Source: Pseudomonadota bacterium
GTDB taxonomy: Bacteria; Pseudomonadota; Alphaproteobacteria; Rhizobiales; Methylopilaceae
Direction: 5' to 3'
NCBI GenBank assembly: GCA_023389135.1
Contig: JAEWEX010000076.1
Span: 1-7,501, forward strand
Length of the DNA stretch: 7,501 nt
The notes beneath the pieces were generated by a model. It was not told the origin of the DNA. It made no database searches and saw only the letters and a list, made by a program, of their open reading frames with translations. Below, piece after piece: positions 5,830 to 7,501 of the stretch. The position numbers and the translations under genes are program-made. Every line of letters starts with the position of its first letter. Position 1 is the first letter of the stretch.

Positions 5830-5846
5830 TCTTCCGTGTGCTTGGC

Positions 5847-7169
5847 TCAGCCGTAGAGCAGGTTGGGAAGAAATGTCGAAAGCGAGGGTATGTATGTCAC
5901 CAGCAGGAGCATGATGACGGTGACGGTCATCCATGGAATGGCGGCCTTGAACACCTCCATCACCTGGACGCCGGTGATGCTCGAGCCGACGAACAGGTTG
6001 AGGCCGACCGGTGGCGTCACCAGGCCGAGCTCGATGTTGATGATGACGATGATGCCGAAGTGGATTGGGTCGATGCCCAGCGCCATGGCCGCGGGGAACA
6101 GCACCGGCACGAACATCAGGATCGTGGGCACGCCCTCCAGGAAGAACCCGACGATGGTCAGCAGGATGTTGACGATCAGCAGGAACACCCAGGGCGGCAT
6201 GTTCAGCGAGACGATGAAGTCCGTCACCGCCTGCGGGATGCCCAGCGAGGTGATGAAGAACGCGAACAGCAGCGCGTTGGTGGTGATGAAGAAGATCATG
6301 CCGACGCTGGGCGCCACCGCCACGATGGTGCGGATCGCGCCCGACAGGTTGACCTCGCGGTAGACGAACATGCCGATCAGCAGCGCCAGCACCATGGCGA
6401 TGATGGCGGCCTCGGTCGGCGTGAAGATCGCGCCGCCGGAATAGCTCACGCCCATCAGGTCGAACTGGGGGAAGCCGTAGATGCCGACCACGATCATGAC
6501 CGGCAGCGCCAGCGCCGGCAGCGCCGCCCTGATGGCGGGCCAGCGCTCCTTCCACGGCATGCGCGGACGCATGGGCACGCCCTCGCGCCGGGCGAGGAAG
6601 CGCGCCATCAGCATCAGCCCGGCGCCGTACATGATGCCCGGGATCACCCCCGCCATGAACAGCCGCGTCACCGAGGTCTCGGTGACGAAGCCATAGATGA
6701 TCATGGGGATGCTGGGCGGGATCAGGATGCCGATGGAGCCGGCGGTGGTGAGCGCGCCCAGCGCGTAGCGGGAGCTGTAGCCCTCCGCGCGCAGCGCCGG
6801 ATACATGATGCGGCCGATGGCGGCGACCGTTGCCGGGCTCGACCCGGAGATGGCCGCGAAGAAGCAGCAGCTCAGCACCGAGGTGACGCCGAGCCCGCCG
6901 GTCCAGTGGCCCACCAGCGCGTTGGCGAGGTTGACCAGCCGCTTCACCAGCCCGCCGGTCTCCATCAGCGCCGCGGCGAAGAAGAAGAACGGCACCGCCA
7001 TCAACGTGAAGTGCTCGAGATTGGCGAACACCTTCTGTCCGATCACCGCCGTGGGGATCGGGCTGAACAGCATCGAGGTCGCGATCACCGAGCCCCCGAG
7101 CGCGACCGCCACCGGCGCGCCGATGACGATCAGGCCGAAGAAGACGAGGAGCAGGAAGGCGACGGTCAT
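5847..7169 (-). CDS. dctM: TRAP transporter large permease subunit (DctM family)
   Basis: This 440-residue inner-membrane protein is the sodium-coupled transport subunit of a TRAP importer and belongs to the ion-transporter superfamily. Length and hydrophobic pattern (about 12 membrane segments) are normal. Family motifs are GAPVAVALGG (17-26), VPFFFFAAALMETGGL (59-74) and AAISGSSPATVAAIGRIMYP (105-124, the first sodium-site/hairpin region). Next are EGYSSRYALGALTTAGSIG (129-147), then ILIPPSIPMIIYG (148-160), FTPTEAA (249-255) and LGLVTPPVGLNLFVG (381-395, the second hairpin region). The stretch at about 233-247, just before FTPTEAA, seems longer than in well-known relatives such as YiaN. 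The ATG at 7169 has GGGAGG six bases upstream and overlaps the small-permease stop as ATGA. The binding-protein gene follows 42 bp after the stop. The symbol is the family name; the substrate is not implied. Confidence 0.96.
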   Translation of the reverse strand: MTVAFLLLVFFGLIVIGAPVAVALGGSVIATSMLFSPIPTAVIGQKVFANLEHFTLMAVPFFFFAAALMETGGLVKRLVNLANALVGHWTGGLGVTSVLSCCFFAAISGSSPATVAAIGRIMYPALRAEGYSSRYALGALTTAGSIGILIPPSIPMIIYGFVTETSVTRLFMAGVIPGIMYGAGLMLMARFLARREGVPMRPRMPWKERWPAIRAALPALALPVMIVVGIYGFPQFDLMGVSYSGGAIFTPTEAAIIAMVLALLIGMFVYREVNLSGAIRTIVAVAPSVGMIFFITTNALLFAFFITSLGIPQAVTDFIVSLNMPPWVFLLIVNILLTIVGFFLEGVPTILMFVPVLFPAAMALGIDPIHFGIIVIINIELGLVTPPVGLNLFVGSSITGVQVMEVFKAAIPWMTVTVIMLLLVTYIPSLSTFLPNLLYG

Positions 7170-7501
7170 GTGCCGCCTCCCGCGCGCGGCTCGGTGCCCG
7201 CGACCGAGTGGCCGACCAGGATGTCCTCGTCGCGCAGCGCCAGGATCAGCCGCATCACGTAGCGGATGGCGAACATCCCCATGAAGATCGGCACCAGCAG
7301 GTAGACCAGCCAGTCCTTGATCCCGGTGTCGGGGGACGCCGTGTCCATCATCATCGTGAAGTTCACGTAGAGCAGGCCGGCGTAGAAGAAGTAGGCGCAC
7401 AGCGCCAGCGACGCGACATGCGCGATCACCTGCAGCACCTGGCGCACCCGCGGGGTCGCCAGCATCGGCACCAGGTCGACCCGCACATGCAGGTCGTCGC
7501 G
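7166..7501 (-). CDS. dctQ: TRAP transporter small permease subunit (DctQ family), 5' end outside window
   Basis: This is the small four-helix membrane subunit of the TRAP importer. It docks with the large permease and is needed for receptor interaction. The window holds the last 111 residues; the reading frame is open to the right edge and starts mid-protein with RDDLHVRVDLVP, the family's cytoplasmic H-V-R-V-D pattern after the second helix. Full-length members are about 160-200 residues, so roughly the first 50-80 are missing. Two membrane segments follow, at about 21-46 and 64-88 of the visible part, separated by a loop ending in GIKDWLVYLLVPIFMG, a typical fourth-helix opening. A GTG at 7486 could be mistaken for a start, but it lies inside the conserved region. 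The 3' end overlaps the large permease gene by ATGA. The small and large subunits are separate here, not fused as in SiaQM. Confidence 0.92.
   Translation of the reverse strand, partial: RDDLHVRVDLVPMLATPRVRQVLQVIAHVASLALCAYFFYAGLLYVNFTMMMDTASPDTGIKDWLVYLLVPIFMGMFAIRYVMRLILALRDEDILVGHSVAGTEPRAGGGT

Noticed and set aside
373..6555. Very long minus-strand frames (373-2799, 3661-6555, 2939-4252) that could suggest fusion proteins
   Set aside because: Only the terminal portions match real proteins. The N-terminal extensions are out-of-frame readings of the upstream genes, and proper starts with ribosome-binding sites or ATGA overlaps exist.
5838..7262. 474-residue plus-strand frame extremely rich in His, Asp, Arg and Gln
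   Set aside because: The odd composition looks like a metal-binding repeat protein, but it is what the reverse complement of a hydrophobic, GC-rich membrane-protein gene gives. The large TRAP permease on the other strand is certain.
7166..7486. GTG at 7486 as the start of a 106-residue small permease
   Set aside because: The conserved D-L-H-V-R-V-D stretch continues upstream of it to the window edge and two helices would be missing; the gene is cut by the window.
1..7501. CRISPR array, insertion sequence, integrase, toxin-antitoxin, tRNA or att site
   Set aside because: No regularly spaced repeats, transposase or recombinase motifs, small toxin-like genes or tRNA cloverleaf were seen on either strand; base and codon use look even across the window.

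Overview
The window is a GC-rich, tightly packed stretch in which every gene I can support lies on the minus strand. The right end (high coordinates) is therefore upstream and the left end downstream. GC-biased third codon positions, a TRAP transporter, a Tat-secreted ABC binding protein and many short-chain/Ldh2-type dehydrogenases suggest an alphaproteobacterium of a soil or marine, organic-acid-using kind. That placement is inference from style; nothing in the window is a taxonomic marker.

Layout in transcription order: (1) a TRAP (tripartite ATP-independent periplasmic) transporter in the order small permease (7501-7166, 5' end outside the window), large permease (7169-5847), Sec-exported binding protein (5804-4788); (2) a GC-rich perfect hairpin (4766-4735); (3) two NAD(P)-dependent dehydrogenases, an Ldh2/YiaK-type hydroxyacid dehydrogenase (4704-3661) and a classical SDR (3664-2939); (4) a 203-bp gap with operator-like repeats and a small leader hairpin (2938-2736); (5) a carbohydrate-type ABC importer: Tat-exported binding protein (2735-1386), another GC-rich hairpin (1368-1343), MalF/UgpA-type permease (1320-373) and MalG/UgpE-type permease (376 to beyond the left edge). 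The ABC ATPase is not in the window.

Reading as a whole: this looks like a catabolic locus for a small organic acid and/or a sugar-like compound. The TRAP system would bring in a carboxylate, the two dehydrogenases would oxidise or reduce a hydroxy/oxo group, and the ABC system would bring in a related or precursor polyol, sugar or sugar acid. Ldh2-type enzymes beside TRAP transporters are known from the E. coli yia locus (yiaK with yiaMNO), but the substrate here cannot be read from sequence alone.

The architecture is regular. Three gene pairs share 4-bp ATGA stop/start overlaps: small/large TRAP permeases, the two dehydrogenases, and the two ABC permeases. Both binding-protein genes stand apart with their own Shine-Dalgarno sequence and are followed directly by a strong GC hairpin without a U-tract, which suggests post-transcriptional control of stoichiometry. 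I found no tRNA, rRNA, CRISPR, insertion sequence or clear mobile element. Most of the window is ordinary metabolic sequence; I do not see convincing evidence of a novel defence or mobile system.
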